DNA of 64,000 nt from Symsagittifera roscoffensis (Eukaryota > Xenacoelomorpha > Acoela > Convolutidae): assembly GCF_963678635.1 (NCBI RefSeq), contig NC_087069.1, forward strand, positions 55,637,175 through 55,701,174, read 5' to 3'. Made by a program: the position numbers and the translations under genes. Position 1 is the stretch's first letter; each line of letters starts with the position of its first letter. Positions 1 to 12,114 of this stretch are shown here, piece after piece. The notes under the pieces are model-generated. The model worked only from the letters and a program-made list of their open reading frames with translations. It searched no databases and was not told the origin of the DNA.

Positions 1-13
1 TGCTTTGGGTAAT

Positions 14-395
14 CGGCGTTCCTGCTCACCATGGGGGGTAACATCTGGTGTTGCAACTTTGACATGATTGCATGAGAAAAATTTTGTTCTACGTCCTCTA
101 CATCGCTTAATTAATAAACATAAAATTTGTTTACATATTTCAGCGTCCTCACTCACCACGGGGGTTATTATATGTTGTTACAATTTTGACGTAGTAGCGT
201 GAGAAGCTTTGTGTTTATGTCCACTATATCGCTTAAATAAAAAACGTAAATATTTTTTATATACTTCAGCGTCTTCACTCACCACGGTAGGTAACATCTG
301 TTGTTGTAAATTTGACATATACTTCGTGTCTGAGAAAAACTTTGTTTACGTTTACAGCTTTGCTGTACTAAACAAATACGAAAAATTGACTGCAA
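14..395. repeat. Tandem repeat, ~126-bp unit, about three copies
   Basis: Three imperfect copies begin near 14, 141 and 267. Each opens with a 'CGTCCTCACTCACCACGG'-like block followed by a 'TGTTGTTACAATTTTGAC'-like block about 35 bases on, giving a 126-127-bp period. The third copy is the most diverged. The short open frame at 209-451 lies across the repeat and looks accidental. The array may continue to the left of the window. Confidence 0.75.
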
Positions 396-1389
396 AAATT
401 TTTGAAAATTACCATCTGAAGTTTATTATCAAGCAAACTATCACATCATAAAACAAAGGATTTTAAACTTTCCCGTTTGAAATCTTTAGCATTGCTGTAT
501 CGGCAAAGTCGAAAGCCAGAAATTTTTTGAAAATTTTTCACGAAACATCATTCTACTAGCTGAAACTATGAAACCTATAACCTTAATACGTGGGAAAGTC
601 TATAGTCTATGTAAATACATAGGGCGATGACAGGATACTCTATAGCCAATGTAATAGAGTAATAGATGGGGTTCAGCACAACCCTCCCGCCCCCGGACGA
701 CTTAAATTAACAAGTAATACTTTTTTTCCTCAAAATGTTAACTAAATTCTATCATTACGTTAAGTAATTCCACGAAAAAGGAATTTATTTTCGTAGTTAG
801 CATGAAGAAGAAAGTCTGAGAAACGCTAAAACCAACAGAGAGTGAACACAAGCTGACTCAGAAATGAAGTTTTTAAAGTCTCAATGAAAATTTAACGGAT
901 CTACCTTACAATTGTTAAGAAGACTAGTTTGTCGAAATTTTGGCCAATGAGATTGCAGCAAAATTTGAATTTGAAAAGCTTTTTTTTAAAAGGGTGGCAA
1001 TTTTTTAGTGATACCAAAAGGAGTACGATTGTTAAGTAGATCCCGTTTAACGAAAGGAAACTATAAAGTTGGAACTGGTTTTCAAATTTAACTTATTCTG
1101 AAATTGAACGCCATAATTCTTCTTTTTAAATATTGTGCACAATTGAGTTTTTCAGAATTTTTTTTTTAATTTGTATCACTAAGTACCTTGAATAATTCCA
1201 CGGGACAATAACTTCCGCAGATTGTAGGAACAAGATAGGCTGTTAAACGCTAAGCCAATTGACTCAGAAATGAAACGTTTAAATTGTCAAAAGGTCTTAG
1301 AGACAAAAAGTTTAAATTGACTTTCAGGTTATAGAAGGAAACCTACAAACCTACAGAAGTAAAGAATCTATATTTTTGGTTTTCACTAT
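396..1389. other. AT-rich non-coding stretch
   Basis: No gene, RNA or recognisable element is seen. The sequence is AT-rich with many short A and T runs. Confidence 0.6.
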
Positions 1390-2180
1390 TAAATGCAAAG
1401 AAACTAGCTTAAGAAGCACCTTAGCTAAATAAAAAAAAAGCATTACTACTCTGAAATCACCTTTTTCGATATTTCAATTTGTAAGAAAAAAAACATTTTT
1501 CAAGATTCGGTCTAAATTTTAATTGGAAACTGCTCTGTCGTTTAATAAAAAGTTCTCGTTTTTCAAATCATCTGTCCAAGTCAGTTTTTTCACTACTTCT
1601 TATTTTTTTTCAAACATAATTAGTGAAAAATACGGGTCTTAAGCAATTTGACGTAGTGTTCAACTTTGAGTACTTTACTTTTTTATTCAGGAAAAGCCGC
1701 TAGGAGTTTTTTCGGTGGAACGCAAATGAGTTCAACATGGTTCTTTGTTAATTGCGAGCACTTTACTGGTAAGAAATTTCTTTGTTTTTTTTTGTAAGAA
1801 CGCTGATCATGCTACTTCTTACAAAAATATCAAAATCAATAAAAATTTTCGGGTATTTTCGAAAATCAGTTCAGTGTTTACGCAAGATTGAACATTTTGG
1901 TGTACAATTTAGCCCATTTAAAAAATTTTGATAGAAGGAGACAAAAAAATTTATAATTTTCGTGAATTCAAAATATAGTTTTTATGGCAATATATTGTAA
2001 TTATCTGTTAAATTAAAACAATAAAAAAGGCTATGCATTTTTTCCGCTGCAAATTTGGAAATGGAAATCTTGTTGATATTCAGTCGAAATGTGGAACTGC
2101 TGTCGGTTAGAAAAAACCGTCATGACAAGAATTGTTTCAATGTTGTAGAGATTTTATTCTTTAGTATAGTATTACTTTAA
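1390..2180 (+). repeat. Direct repeat, copy 1, upstream of the Maverick capsid relic
   Basis: This ~790-bp stretch is repeated in the same orientation at about 5,596-6,370. Shared landmarks in order include 'ACTCTGAAATCACC', 'CAATTTGACGTAGT', 'ATGAGTTCAACAT' and 'CATGACAAGAATTGTTTCAA'. Inside it, 1,690-1,770 looks like a small exon, with a TTTATTCAG acceptor before it and a GTAAGAAATT donor after it. Both sites are kept in copy 2 although the reading frame is not. The relic of a Maverick minor-capsid gene follows immediately. Confidence 0.7.
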
Positions 2181-2210
2181 AAGATAGGAAAGAAAAACCT
2201 GAAGAAGCAA

Positions 2211-2795
2211 AAAAAGTTGAACCGTTGCACATTGAACCTGGATTATATCCAAGCATTGTTCAAATTGTTGTAGCCATGAAGGACAAACATTATCGAAAAC
2301 GTTTGAGTGCACAAAAATTTGAATATAACGGAACTCATTTATCAGTAGATAAAATTATACAACAAATAACCATTTACTTACGTGAGAATCAATCATTGCT
2401 AATCATTCAAAGTGCTACTTTGAGTCCCTTTTTCATTTAGAAAAAAACAGACAGCGCTTAAAATGAGTGGAAAAGGTCCACATAAGCCTCCGTATTCTTA
2501 CGACAATATAAGAATACATTCTCTGATGATATATAGTGATATTATAGAATATATTAAAGTAAGTGATACAAAAACTTCTTTACTTCGTTGTATGAATTTT
2601 AAGACTTATTATCTACAGGCCTATACATGAGTTATCAATCCTTTACAAACCTAAATTTAAAAAGTTTTTAAAGAACTCTTTCCATTGCACAAAATTTGAA
2701 ATAAGGCATAGTACAGAAGAAAATTGTGTCCGTAGGAACTACACGGGTTGTTCTCTTGTTACGCAAGATTTCTGATAATCATTTTTGATTTATAC
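2211..2795 (+). pseudogene. Maverick/Polinton minor-capsid (penton-type) gene relic
   Basis: The open piece at 2,225-2,440 contains 'IEPGLYPSI'. The pieces after it carry 'HSLMIYSDIIEY' (about 2,510-2,560), 'MSYQSFTNL' (about 2,625-2,660) and a final 'VSVGTTRVVLLLRK' (about 2,730-2,780). From knowledge of the family, this order fits the small capsid protein that Maverick/Polinton elements encode just before their major capsid protein. The gene is broken by in-frame stops and frame changes and cannot be functional. The assignment rests on recognising the family by eye. A decayed adintovirus-like insertion is an equivalent description. Confidence 0.6.
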
Positions 2796-3224
2796 TTCCT
2801 ACGAATTGATTGCTCAAAATTCAGCTAATTTTCCCACTTCTTTGTGGACATGCAAGACAGCGTGGAAGAGGTTTCGGTGCTCTTGCACACCTCTTGGCAA
2901 AAACGATAGATAGTCTAAAGTGCAAAAATTTTTTTAGCAGATTTATTTTGAATTAAAACATCAGAGATTGAAGAATTTGTTTGTGGACATTGTATGATGT
3001 TGGAAAAAAAACAGTTCGAAAACAGTTGGGAAGTGAAAAAAAAATCTAATGCGTAAAATTATTTGAATCTTTTCTAGTCGAAAAACCGGTCGCTTTCGCA
3101 AAGACAATTTTGACAAAATAAAATGAGTATAAATCAGAGTAGTTTTTGGTAGGGAGCTTTTACAAATTCCTTTTTGGAGATTTTCGTTAAAGTTTCACTT
3201 TTGGAAACAATTGCGTTGTATAAA

Positions 3225-4400
3225 CAAGAAGTTTTTCCCACTACTTCTCTTGTTAAAAGCAGTTTTGAATTTGAATATGAGACGGATCGTAATCTTTATT
3301 TGGATATGCGTGATACCCACCTCTGTTGAAAGTCCCAATTGTTCATAGGAAGATTATTTGATGCTTTCAAAAAAGAAAAAGCAGAACATAAAGCAAAATC
3401 AGAGGTTGACTGAGATGAGGATTCAGAGCCTCACTTAATGTATATAAACAGTCTACTACAATTTCTATTGTCCAATTTGGAAATAATTTTTCATAAAACA
3501 ATGGTTTACAATGCCAATGAGTTATATTGTCATGAAGCAAAAATATCGAACGATTTCAACTCGTCTTCATTGAGTAATAAGGGATTACTTGCTTGTCATT
3601 GATACGATTTTGAAGAATTTCCGGAAACTTTTGATTTGTACCCGTTCACTGATAAAGCAAATTCCTTACGAACACGGATACTTTTCATGGGAGAGTTGCC
3701 ATTGATTTGTTTACTTGTGAAAAAGTATTACTACCAAAAATCAAAGTTCGATTCAAAATAAATCGAGTTAGACATAATTTTTGACGGATAGTCCAAATGT
3801 TAGTTTGAAAAGCCTTGGTTGTTCGCTGTTTACTAGAAGAGTTTTGATAGTTGAACCTAATCATCGATACTTGCGATGGAATCTGGAAAAAGAACTTGCT
3901 GACTACAATTACATGGAAACTATACCAAGAACTTTAATCAATCCATCTCGCCAAAACCAGTTTATTCACGAAAATTTCTTCAAGTAGGCGCCAATAAAAA
4001 CAATAACTGTTGCAATGAACACAAATTCAACTGTTGCGGATTTTTTCGAAAATTTTTTCAACTATCAACAATTTCTTTTGAGAGAGCAAGAACTATTCGG
4101 GTTGCAAGAGCAATTGTTTCATTAGGTACAACTTCTCCGTGTCGCCCTTATGTTACAAAATTGAAAGCAATGCAGTTTAACGAAGTTGTTCCAGCTCTTC
4201 CGATGAAAGATTTTCAAAATCACTTTAATCCTAGTTTTGACTTGACTTCACTACAGGATGCAGCTGAACGGTTGCATTACTCAGAAGATAGTGGATAAAG
4301 CTTGAGATTAGAATTGATTTTCCAATTTCACTTGGAGCAAGTGACCGAAATGATAGTCCCAGGAGAAAGGTTATCAAATGTTCAAAGTGACAAATTCTGA
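3225..4400 (+). pseudogene. Maverick/Polinton major-capsid-type (F54H12.2-like) gene relic
   Basis: Fragments in family order are spread over several frames: 'FEYETDRNLYLDMRDTH' near 3,270-3,320, 'GRLFDAFKKEKAEHKAKS' near 3,350-3,405, 'MVYNANELY' near 3,500-3,525, and the open piece 3,781-3,987 with 'VLIVEPNHRYLRWNLE'. Then come 'AMNTNST' near 4,015 and a C-terminal FDLTSLQDA-type block near 4,235-4,265. This is the layout of the capsid protein annotated as F54H12.2-like in many animal genomes, a Maverick virion component. Several stops and frame changes break it. It lies downstream of the minor-capsid relic on the same strand, as expected for one decayed element. I did not find the element's polymerase, integrase, protease or ATPase. 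Confidence 0.65.
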
Positions 4401-5595
4401 AAAGTCGTTAAAATGTTTAACTTTTTTGAGTTTTCCATGTTCCTATAAAAATGTTGTAACTTTTAGTGGACTTTTCTTTGTTGTTGTCTCTGTGTTTATC
4501 GATTTTGTTTTTCTTCAGACGTAAACCTCCAGAGAAAATAGACAATGAGTGTGGTCATAACGAAAACCCGAGAATATTCTACAATCTAGACTGTAAAGTA
4601 ATTTTTAATAACCTTTGTCTGTTACATAAGACTTGCGTATGGGACTTTGTTGAATCAACACCTAAATGAGTGTTAGTCATCAATCGTAATTTTTTATCTT
4701 GAAATGCGTTACAAAATTATCAGTTTTTTTTCGTTGTAAATAAAAAAAACAATTGCAAAGATAGATAGTTTTTTGTTTTGCAAACTATCGAAAAAATTCC
4801 TGAGCTCAGGTTCAAGTATGTCGAGTCTTATCACTTTGATGATTTACCTCAACCAAAAAAAAACACTTTTACAAAAATTTATTCAACTTCATGCAAAGTT
4901 GTTGGAGAACACTTGATTCGTCGATTGGACAAAACTTACTACTTGCTGCTTCTTTTTGAACAAAAACGTTTCAACTATTCTTTCTTTAAAAAAATACCAG
5001 CGCATGGTTCGAAAAAAACTTCAAAAAACGGATAATTTGTTTGACTTTGTGTGCAATTTAAATAGCATTTATTCATTATATTTTCTACCAGAAGAACTTG
5101 AATATTAATAATGATCTTAATGTTTCGAACTTTATCAGTAATTCTATATAAGAACGCAGTATGTTACTTTTTAAATGAAGGTTAAATAAGGCAAAAAAAT
5201 TTTTATGTTGTGGTGATTTTTAGTGTAACTGTAATTTTGTAACTGTGACTTTGTATTCATAATTAAACAATTTTTTTAAAGAGGTACATCACGATGTGTA
5301 GAAGTTCAGTTGAGAAAATCTGGGACTATGTAGAAATTTTCAGAGAAAACGATTTTTTTAAAACTAGAAGCAAACATTTCAATAAAAATTAAAAAATAAA
5401 TTGTATGTGATTAATTATAACAAAAATTGTCAATAGGGCTCTTTTCCAGATAATTTTTGTTTATTTCAACACTAATTTTTTAAAATAATTTCACTCTGGC
5501 GCACTTTGACTTTTTAAGATCCACAAATTATAGTTTTTTAATCTTTGTCAGAGAAAAAAGACATTTATTGTAAATTGATAAATGCATGATCACTA
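4401..5595. other. No identifiable gene; two short orphan open frames
   Basis: Open frames of 67 codons (4,466-4,669, opening with a hydrophobic run) and 85 codons (4,778-5,035, Lys/Phe-rich) lie here on the plus strand. I recognise neither. They might be residues of the same Maverick element, since they follow the capsid relic on the same strand and precede the second direct repeat, but no motif supports this. The rest is AT-rich non-coding DNA. Confidence 0.4.
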
Positions 5596-6370
5596 TAAAA
5601 TGCAAAAAAAACTAGCTTTAGAAGCACCTTAAATATATTAAAAAAGCATTGATACTCTGAAATCACCTTTTCGATATTTCAATTTGTAAGAAAAAAACGT
5701 TTTTCAAGATTCGGTCCTTGTCAGTTTTTTCAGTACGTCTTGTTTTTTTAAACAAAATTAATGGAAAATTCTATCCTTATTTTACTTAATTATTTCTTTT
5801 ATACACCCAAAAAAACGGGTCTCAAACAATTTGACGTAGTATTAAACTTTGAGTACTTTACTTTTTGATTCAGGAAAAACAATAGGGGTTTTTTTGGTGG
5901 AACACAAATGAGTTCAACATTGTTCTTTGTTAATTGAGAGCACTTTGCTGGTAAGAAATTTCTTTATTTTTTTGTACGAACGCTGATCATGCCACTTCTT
6001 ACAAAATTATCAAAATTGTTTAAAATTTTTTGGTATTTTCGAAAAGCAGTTCAGTGTATTGCCAGATTGGATATTTTGGTGTATAATTTAGCCCAATAAA
6101 AAATAATCGATAAAACGAGCCAAAAATTTTTATAATTTTTGTGAATTCAAAATATAGTTCTTTAAAATTTTTATGGCAATATATTGTAATTATATGGTAA
6201 ATAAAAACTATAAAAAAGGGTATGCATTTTTTCTGCTGCAAATTTGGAAATGGAAATCTTGTAGGTATTCAGTCGAAATGTCAAACTGTTATCGGCTTTG
6301 AAAAAAAAAACATCATGACAAGAATTGTTTCAAATTAGTAGAGATTCCTTTCTTTAGTATAGTTCTTTTT
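5596..6370 (+). repeat. Direct repeat, copy 2, downstream of the Maverick capsid relic
   Basis: Second copy of the 1,390-2,180 block in the same orientation, diverged by many substitutions and small indels. Similarity ends just after 'CATGACAAGAATTGTTTCAA', short of the capsid start that follows copy 1. The small exon-like segment (about 5,875-5,950) retains a TTCAG acceptor and a GTAAGAAATTTC donor. Confidence 0.7.
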
Positions 6371-7581
6371 TAGTATATAATTGTTTAATTTTTTGAGTCT
6401 ATTAACATTGTCAAGTTGAGCTCGTGAACAACTTGAGAGTTAGTCAAAGTTTGCTTTCAAATCAAACCTGGAAGGACCGGAACGAGTTTATCGGTCAATC
6501 GGATGAGCTAGCTTGTAGTCGTTTAAACCAAAGCGGATCCACTTTTTACGTGCTTATTTGCTTTTTATGTGGTAAAACCTACAAATGCTGGCATGAGGGG
6601 AAAACTTTAAAGAACTATCGGGTTCAATGATCTACATAAAATCAACTGTTTCAAAAACTACTTGTAAATGAGAGTGCCACCTAGCTCGCATATTTGTTGA
6701 TGGGTCGTATTCCCGCAGCCAACGAGACGGCCGTAGCCATGTCGTCCAAGGTTCTGAATCAATCAAGCATTTCATTTTCTGCGCCAACATTCTAACAGTT
6801 ATTTGACCAGACAGTGTTAGCTGCATCATGGCGCCCTATGCATTGTTCAAAACCCGATTGATTTCTGTCAATGTGAAGTTAGCCTAAAAAATGGAGTTCT
6901 CGATTGTCAAACACAATTTTCTAGGTATAACATTGCGTGAGAGTTCAGGTCTTTTTATATTTCTTGATGTTACATTTTTTCCAACCAAAAATATAAAAAA
7001 ATTTTCTTCTTCCTGGTTTATTTGAAGGCGGAGACGACGCGACTTTCCAGACAAAAGCGGAGAAATCTCGACTTTTCAGAGTCGGATTTCGCAATAACTC
7101 AGCTAATAAATTTCTCATGATCGATCTGCGACGCGTCATCATCTTCGAGGCTAAAACCGATTGCTTTCATGCCATGTTTATAGGCTGGACATGATGATAC
7201 ATGATGTCTCATGTCCATGTCATCCCTGGTTTATCGCTGTTTTAGTCTGGCAAATAGTCTGGCTGATATAAGTTATTACGATGGACAGTGCGAGTATAAG
7301 TGGCATGAAATTCTTTTCGTTTATAAATTGCGATTTCGCATTCCACGTGTTGCGGTGCGTTGTGAGTTTTGGGTTTCGTTATAATGAATCATGATATGTG
7401 TAGAGAACGTTGATCAAGAGTCTAGGACATGTATCTTTAGCTGGCGAATAGATAAATTGTCATGTGTAATTGGAGTAAAAGTACTGATGATTGTTTTATT
7501 TTTACGTTTATGAATTATGACTTCGTGCTACATGGCGCTGATTTAAAGAATTGACGATGCAAAAATTTTTAAATTGAGATT
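6371..7581. other. Unassigned sequence between the Maverick and copia relics
   Basis: No convincing gene. Short open frames on both strands (6,424-6,630 plus; 6,632-6,829 and 6,945-7,142 minus) show no motif. Base composition is somewhat richer in GC around 6,450-7,150 than in the flanks, perhaps marking an old insertion that I cannot identify. Confidence 0.4.
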
Positions 7582-7828
7582 TATTGACGATTTTTTCGTA
7601 ACTGAACTGGAATTGATCTTTCTTATCCGGTTCAAACTGAAAGATCCTTTTCCAATTTTTTCTTCAAATTAGGAGGTGGAACGCAAGCTTTAGTCATTGG
7701 TTCGAGAAACTTTGCGCGGTTGATTTACCATATATATTTTTGATCTGAAATACTAGTGGATTTATCACTCAGAATTTATTAATTCACTGCTTATTATTTA
7801 ACCGTTTGTCGCTGCAATAACCTTAATA
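7582..7828 (+). repeat. 5' LTR of the copia relic
   Basis: About 247 bp. It aligns with 17,283-17,526 through shared blocks such as 'GGTTCAAACTGAAAGATC', 'TTAGTCATTGGTTCGAG' and 'CCGTTTGTCGCTGCAATAA'. A short piece of the same LTR also occurs at 10,927-10,990 and 13,636-13,705, within the duplicated units. The ends are approximate. Confidence 0.65.
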
Positions 7829-8639
7829 GGTTTTGGGCCCAGATGCCCGATCACAAGTGAGAAGTCAGAAGTCAAGATTTACTGTTTGTTAAATTGAATC
7901 AGAAAAAAAAATTAAGAGATTCGTAAGGGAGTTATGACAGTGAAAAAACAACTTGAAATAGACAACTGATCAGATAAACAACTGCGAGAAAAGAAGCAGG
8001 CCAAGGCTACTGGGAGATAAACGATTGATCAGATAGAGAAGTGCAAAGGTAGAAGCAGGGAAACACAGCAAGAGAAGACATTTAAAAGCTACACGAAGGG
8101 GCACTGTATGAGCACGGCAGTGTAGAAGCACTACCTGAAGATTGATTAAGAAAAAAAACTGAAACAAATTGATAAATTACATGTATTTTTTTGTGAAAAA
8201 TGCTGATTTTTTGGGAAAGTTTTGTGGAGGGATAACCTCGCCTCTACGCAATTGCTCGAATCTGACACAAAATCAAACCAAAGAAAACATTACCATAAGA
8301 TAAAAAAGAAACTGAGAATTACCCCAGAATAAAAGCATGAACTTCTATAATGTTAATATAAAATTTATCTAATATGAAATCTGAGGAGGGACCTTAGCCA
8401 TGCAAGTTTGCTGATGTGTTATTCGGTACGCAGAACGCTAGGTTCCGAATCAGATTTAGGTAATCAAGTATACTTGCATAGTTGTATAAGCGGGCGATAT
8501 TGATGTTTATTATATATGATTTTGATGTAAGAGAAAACGGGATCATTGAAATTTATTAGTTTTTTGAATTTCGGTTGGAGCTCAAACTTTGTATATGATT
8601 AAGGACTGAGAGAAAATTGTTTATTTAGATTAAAACTTC
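7829..8639 (+). other. Decayed copia leader/gag stretch
   Basis: This is where the primer-binding site and gag of the copia element should lie. I see no usable open frame and no recognisable gag motif. The plus strand is purine-rich (many AAG, GAA and AGA triplets), as expected of a decayed gag, but that is only suggestive. Confidence 0.35.
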
Positions 8640-9240
8640 AGAAGATCGGTTAGCAAGGCAAAATTCTCTCAGTCAAAAAATTTAGGGAAAGGTGAAGTTA
8701 CATTCAAAGTGATGATGAGAAAGGCAAGTTTAAGATGATTGAGCTGAAGGACACTTTGCAAGTTCTTGAATACTCAAGAAATTTGCTAAGCGTATCAAAA
8801 ATGAAGAAAGCAGGAGCAGAAGTTGTTTTTGGCGCGAGATTGTTTGTTCGTCAAGGAAACGGTTCTGTTCACCCATTAAGAGAGGAAATTGATCTCTTTT
8901 TATGGGTCACTTTGTATGAAGAGACGAGTGTTATGTAGTTAGCACATTGAAACAATGGCATTGTAGGATGGGTCATAATAACTGCAAAGACTTAAGTCAT
9001 GTGGAGCAACATTATGAAGACTCGAAGTTAAGTGATTTTGAAAGTGAGAATTGTGAATCTTGCGGGTTGAAAAAAGCAAAAAAGAAGCCAACCCGATAGA
9101 TTGTTGCACCAGGGCAACCAGGAAACTAGAGATTGTTCACACAAAAAGAGATCACTTTATTGTTTTACTAGATAATGTTTTAGGTCCTATCGATCCGATA
9201 GCAGAGGATGGTGGTCATAGAATTGCTATAGTTTTGACAA
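8640..9240 (+). pseudogene. Copia GAG-pre-integrase and integrase zinc-finger fragment
   Basis: The open frame 8,735-8,938 contains 'LEYSRNLLSVSKMKKAG', matching the 'NLLSVSKL' block of the copia GAG-pre-integrase domain. Shortly after, around 9,045-9,090, the frame reads 'NCESCGLKKAKK', the CxxC of the integrase zinc finger. Neither a catalytic Asp nor the rest of the integrase is readable before the duplicated block begins near 9,247. The coding sequence is interrupted by stops and is a relic. Confidence 0.7.
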
Positions 9241-9409
9241 GCGGAAATTGCTGTGAAATTTGACAAGCGGACTACTTAGGCGATGACAAATATATTTGGT
9301 TTTTACAATTAGGCTTCAAAAACCACTCGTTACAATGTAAACGTAATGCTGGGGGGTTGAAGGAAATATAGCCAAAAAGAGGAGTTAGTTCAATACAAGG
9401 TACAAATTT

Positions 9410-9629
9410 GGGCTCTTTTCCTGTTCCCTCCCCCTTTCAAATTCAATTTTGAAAAGCTTAGTTAACGTTGTCATAATGAAATGATATTTGGAGTGGTGAA
9501 CAAATGGAAAACTGTGAACATATTTATTCTTCATTTTTAACAGCGTAACATCACGCATTTAGCCGTAATAACATGTAAAACAAACATAAAACTCAGTATT
9601 TTGAAAGAGGGGAAACTGGAAAAGAGCCC
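9410..9629. mobile_element. MITE family A, copy 1
   Basis: A 220-bp non-coding element with inverted ends 'GGGCTCTTTTCC' and 'GGAAAAGAGCCC'. Internal landmarks are 'GTTAACGTTGTCATAATG' and 'GCGTAACATCACGCATTTAG'. No protein is encoded. Copies at 12,417 and 15,130 are nearly the same because they belong to the duplicated units. Confidence 0.7.
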
Positions 9630-9919
9630 AAATTGGGATCTATTTATCAAACTCATTTACCTTGCCAACTTATTGAAATTTTATTGGCCTTTTGCTTTTA
9701 ATTTGGCTTACAATCTCGAAAATTTTTACTTTCTTTCTGCTATAAGCGAGTCTATGTATGGAGGAAACCCAACCTGAATTTTTGATGTGTAGCGTATAAT
9801 TTTGTGAAAAAACTTTTTCGCAAAAAACTAGACAAAACTTCTAATAGAGGAATTTTCTTGAGGTCATCGGAAAATAGTAAAAATTATCCGATAGGAATTG
9901 AGAATGAAGAAAACTCAAA

Positions 9920-10926
9920 ATGCAAAAGTCTAGAAACGTTAGTTTTGACGAATCTAAATTCTATTTTGAGAAAAAGATAGAAAGTGATGAGGAAGAAAAA
10001 GTAGGTGATGTAGTATTTTTTGGCGAGAAGTCCTCAGAAATATACAACAAAAATGCTAAGAAAGCTTTAGCAGACCGTGACTGGCAAGAATCAGTGAAAA
10101 AAAGTTTTATTCATTAGAGAAAATCAAAGTTTGGGAATTAGTTAGAAAAAGAGGAGAAAAGCCTGGAGGCAGCAGATGGCAGTTTGCTTTGAATTATGGA
10201 CCTAATGGTGAAGTTTCAATGTTTAAGGCTTGGTTTGTTGCTGAAGTTTGTAGCCAAGTTGAGGAAGGGATTTCACGAAACGTGTTTGCCTGAAACTAAG
10301 ATGTCGACCATAAGAATAGTTCTAAGCTTAGCAGTTCAAAACAGGTATGAGTTGAGACAGCTAGACATTAGAACTGCATACTTGAATGGCAAACTAGATG
10401 AAGATGTTATTATGAAGCAACCTGAAGGGTTCGAGAAGTTTGATGAAGAAGGAAAACCTTCAAGTTGTCTTTTTAAGAAAAACCTTTATGGAAAAAAGCA
10501 GTCCCGTAGAAACTGGCAGAGGACTCTATAGGGCTATCTTAATGAATTAGGCTTCAAAACTTTAGTTTTTTTGAGTGCTTGTTTATTAGGAGGATTGAGG
10601 GAGAGATAAAAGTTTTAATTTGCTCGTTGGTTGATGACAGAGTGGATTGTGGAGCGAAAAGAATTTCAATAACTGGTTTGAAATACAATATCTCTGACAA
10701 AAATTGGAGTTAAGCGAGATAAGTTATCTTGAATGGTCCTCAGGAATGAAAATTGACTACTTAGGAAACGAAATTAGGATGATTCAGGAGAAATCTGTTG
10801 AATAATTGTCAACAAGATTTAAGATGACCGAAGCAAAATCGATAAAAACTCCTCCTGGTCAAAACAAAAAACTAGAAAAAGAACATTGTCTTTTAGAAGG
10901 TAGTATAGAACAAAAATATGAAACAA
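9920..10926 (+). pseudogene. Copia reverse transcriptase fragment, copy 1
   Basis: The piece 9,920-10,117 holds 'SRNVSFDESKFYFEKK', like the linker before copia RT. The next frame (about 10,165-10,240) reads 'WQFALNYGPNGEVSMFKA', and 10,196-10,531 carries 'LRQLDIRTAYLNGKLDEDV' and 'MKQPEGFEKF', the start of the RVT_2 domain. The 3' part (10,560-10,920) is stopped repeatedly and the YxDD box is not in any open frame. The piece ends abruptly in a scrap of LTR at 10,927. It is clearly dead. Confidence 0.8.
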
Positions 10927-11126
10927 CGTTTTAGTCATTGGTTCGAGCAACTTTGTGCTGTTGATTTAGCATATATTTTTGATCTGAATTAAAACCTAGC
11001 AGACCTAAAACCTAGCAGCTTTAGACCCTTAAAGAACCTGTAAGAGCATGAAATCGTTTTGTAATTCTCTATTACAGAGTAGCTGAGATCGTATCCTGTT
11101 CTGTCTAAGCGACGAAAAATCAATTT

Positions 11127-11335
11127 GGCTCTTTTTCCTTTCCCCCCACCCCCCACCTCACACGAGCTTCAGTTTTTTTTAGCGTAACGAGTGGTCTTAC
11201 GAGGTTCAGTATGAAGACCAAATATGTTTGTCGTGGCCGAATCAGTCTGTATGTAGATTTTCATAACAATCCGATAAAGTGGTCAACAAATTTACATGTA
11301 AAAATTCGCAGGTTGGATGAAAAAGAAAAAGAGCC
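11127..11335. mobile_element. MITE family B, copy 1
   Basis: About 209 bp, bounded by 'GGCTCTTTTTCCTTTCC' and 'AAGAAAAAGAGCC' inverted ends. It contains 'GTAACGAGTGGTCTTACGAGG', the signature of family B. Families A and B share the GGCTCTTTT end and so probably the same mobilising transposase. Confidence 0.65.
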
Positions 11336-11589
11336 ATCGATTTTTCTGGTGGGGGAGCAGTAAAAGAGAGAATCTGTTGTGTAAGTCTAAATTAAAATTC
11401 ATTCCAAAAAATTAATTGAAATTACGTCCCGCAAAAATCAAGATTTATTTCGTCATACTTTTAGCAACAAAAAGACATTGCTGCAAAAGTCAAATTTCGT
11501 TCATTTAGTTGATAACTTTTCGATCTTTTATAGAAATTAGTCAATAAAAAAACCAAAAAAAATATCTTGCTCAGTTGAAAGTATTTAAA

Positions 11590-11831
11590 ATGAAAACAAA
11601 TTCAATTTGTTTTTCTCGAGGGATTCTTTTGATGACTATAATGTCGGAAATGTCGTGCAATTTTTTGACTGACAATCGGCCGATAATCAACGGGTATGAT
11701 GCCCCCAGACAGACCCTACTAAGTGCGGTTGGATATCACCGTGTACAGCAATGGCACTAGAGACTATTGTGGGGGGACAATCATCAGTTCCGGATATGTT
11801 CTGACGGCCGCACACTGCCTCTATAAGATGG
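11590..11831 (+). pseudogene. Trypsin-like serine protease first exon, dead copy 1
   Basis: This copy is nearly identical to the intact exon at 20,281. It starts at the ATG after 'AGTATTTAAA' and encodes the start, 'IINGYDAP' and, in a second frame, 'DYCGGTIISSGYVLTAAHC'. A run of five C, instead of four, after GATG shifts the frame. A TAC TAA (versus TAC TAT) is a second lesion. Both defects are shared with the copy at 14,304, so they predate that duplication. The exon lies between two family-B MITEs within duplicated unit 1. Confidence 0.8.
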
Positions 11832-11912
11832 GCTAGTTTTGAAGCTTTAGAAAATTTTTAAAGCCGTTAAATTTACTTTCCCATTACTTCCCTGAATAAA
11901 TTATAGATCCCA

Positions 11913-12114
11913 GGCTCTTTTTCGTACCCCCCCCCCACCTCACGCCAGTTTCAACTTATTAGTGTAACGAGTGGTTTTACGAGGTTGAGTAAGAAGAACA
12001 AATATATTTGCTGTGGCCTTATTAGTCTGTATGTAAATTTTCATAACAACCGGACAATGTGGTCAACAAATTAACATGTAAAAATTTGCAGGTGGGGGAA
12101 AAGGGAAAAGAGCC
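11913..12114. mobile_element. MITE family B, copy 2
   Basis: About 202 bp with ends 'GGCTCTTTTTC' and 'GAAAAGAGCC', a C-run inside the left end and a matching G-run inside the right end. 'AGATCCC' occurs on both sides and may be the target duplication. It lies just downstream of the trypsin-like exon, in what would be its intron. Confidence 0.6.
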
